From positions 1 to 5,993 of the forward strand of contig CALZHS010000241.1 in the NCBI GenBank assembly GCA_945787265.1: a stretch of 5,993 bases of DNA. The letters run 5' to 3'. Positions within the stretch are counted from its first letter, which is position 1. Every line of letters starts with the position of its first letter. This DNA comes from an uncultured Gammaproteobacteria bacterium. GTDB lineage: Bacteria; Pseudomonadota; Gammaproteobacteria; GCA-001735895. A model generated the notes under the pieces. That model was given only the letters and a program-made list of their open reading frames with translations, was not told where the DNA came from and did no database searches. Of the stretch, positions 5,484 through 5,993 are shown one piece after another. The position numbers and the translations under genes were made by a program.

Positions 5484-5993
5484 ATGAAAGTCTGTGTACT
5501 CGGCGCGGCCGGTGGAATCGGTCAACCGCTCTCCCTGTTACTTAAATTGCAGCTTCCGGCGGGTAGCGAGCTGTCGCTTTACGACGTGGCGCCTTTTACA
5601 CCCGGTGTGGCGGTTGATTTAAGCCATATCCCGAGCGATGTCTGCGTTACCGGCTATGTCGGTGATGATGTCGAGGCTGCGATGAAGGATGCCGACATCG
5701 TCGTGATCCCTGCGGGCGTGCCGCGCAAACCGGGCATGACCCGCGACGACCTGTTCAACGTGAATGCCGGGATCGTCAAGAACCTTATCGGCACTGGCGC
5801 TAAAGTGTGCCCCGGGGCCTGCTTTGCGATCGTCACCAACCCGGTCAACTCGACCGTCCCAATCGCTGCCGAAGTGCTCAAGGCTGCCGGCGTATACGAC
5901 CAGCGCAAATTGTTTGGCGTCACCACGCTTGATGTTATCCGTTCCATCACCTTTGTCGCGCAGACCGCAGGCAAAAGCGTTGATGAAGTCAGC
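5484..5993 (+). CDS. mdh: Malate dehydrogenase, N-terminal 170 residues (cut by window end)
   Basis: Malate dehydrogenase interconverts malate and oxaloacetate with NAD in the cytoplasm, as part of the TCA cycle. The visible part aligns almost without gaps to the E. coli-type enzyme: the nucleotide-binding GAAGGIGQ (7-14), D34 at the end of the second strand (YD) that holds the NAD ribose, the substrate arginines R81 and R87 in RKPGMTRDD, N119 in TNPVN, and D150 and R153 in TTLDVIRS. The catalytic histidine (H177 in E. coli) would fall just past the window end. The full protein is expected to be about 312 residues. The start is well supported: AAGAGG (5472-5477) lies 6 nt before the ATG, preceded by a good promoter. 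The reading frame is open to the last base with no damage. A close relative such as lactate dehydrogenase is unlikely given the R81/R87 spacing and overall match. Confidence 0.96.
   Translation, partial: MKVCVLGAAGGIGQPLSLLLKLQLPAGSELSLYDVAPFTPGVAVDLSHIPSDVCVTGYVGDDVEAAMKDADIVVIPAGVPRKPGMTRDDLFNVNAGIVKNLIGTGAKVCPGACFAIVTNPVNSTVPIAAEVLKAAGVYDQRKLFGVTTLDVIRSITFVAQTAGKSVDEVS

Noticed and set aside
5654..5974. A 106-codon minus-strand open frame near the window end
   Set aside because: It lies wholly inside mdh, whose plus-strand frame is conserved residue for residue with known enzymes.

Overview
The window most likely comes from a gammaproteobacterium of moderate GC content. The evidence is a partial NAD-dependent malate dehydrogenase close to the E. 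coli type (about 312 residues in full), with substrate and cofactor residues at the same numbers, and a DUF4389 membrane protein, a family seen mainly in Gammaproteobacteria. No RNA gene, CRISPR array, insertion sequence or phage gene is visible.

Layout. Positions 16-1468 (+) hold a probable two-gene operon with a 7-bp gap: a small DUF4389 inner-membrane protein, then a secreted bactofilin-like beta-helix protein with a multi-span membrane anchor. A convergent gene (minus strand, 2307 down to 1441) encodes a stand-alone helix-hairpin-helix protein. It resembles the front end of an X-family DNA polymerase without the polymerase part, and its 3' end overlaps the bactofilin-like gene by 28 bp. 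A roughly 310-bp gap (2308-2617) separates it from the next plus-strand gene; the gap contains a coding-like remnant without a start codon, a hairpin and a candidate promoter/operator.

Positions 2618-5363 (+) hold a DUF1800 gene followed by a DUF1501 gene, a pair often found side by side. The DUF1800 protein carries a twin-arginine signal and a lipobox, so it is predicted to be exported folded and lipid-anchored. The DUF1501 protein would normally be exported too, but here its N-terminus is missing or out of frame. After a 120-bp gap with a good sigma-70-like promoter, mdh begins at 5484 and runs off the end of the window.

Most of the window is ordinary chromosomal content. I see no clear undescribed multi-gene system. 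The points most worth a second look are the eroded start of the DUF1501 gene, the exported bactofilin-like repeat protein with its strict 17-residue period, the polymerase-less PolX-like protein, and the start-less coding remnant upstream of DUF1800.
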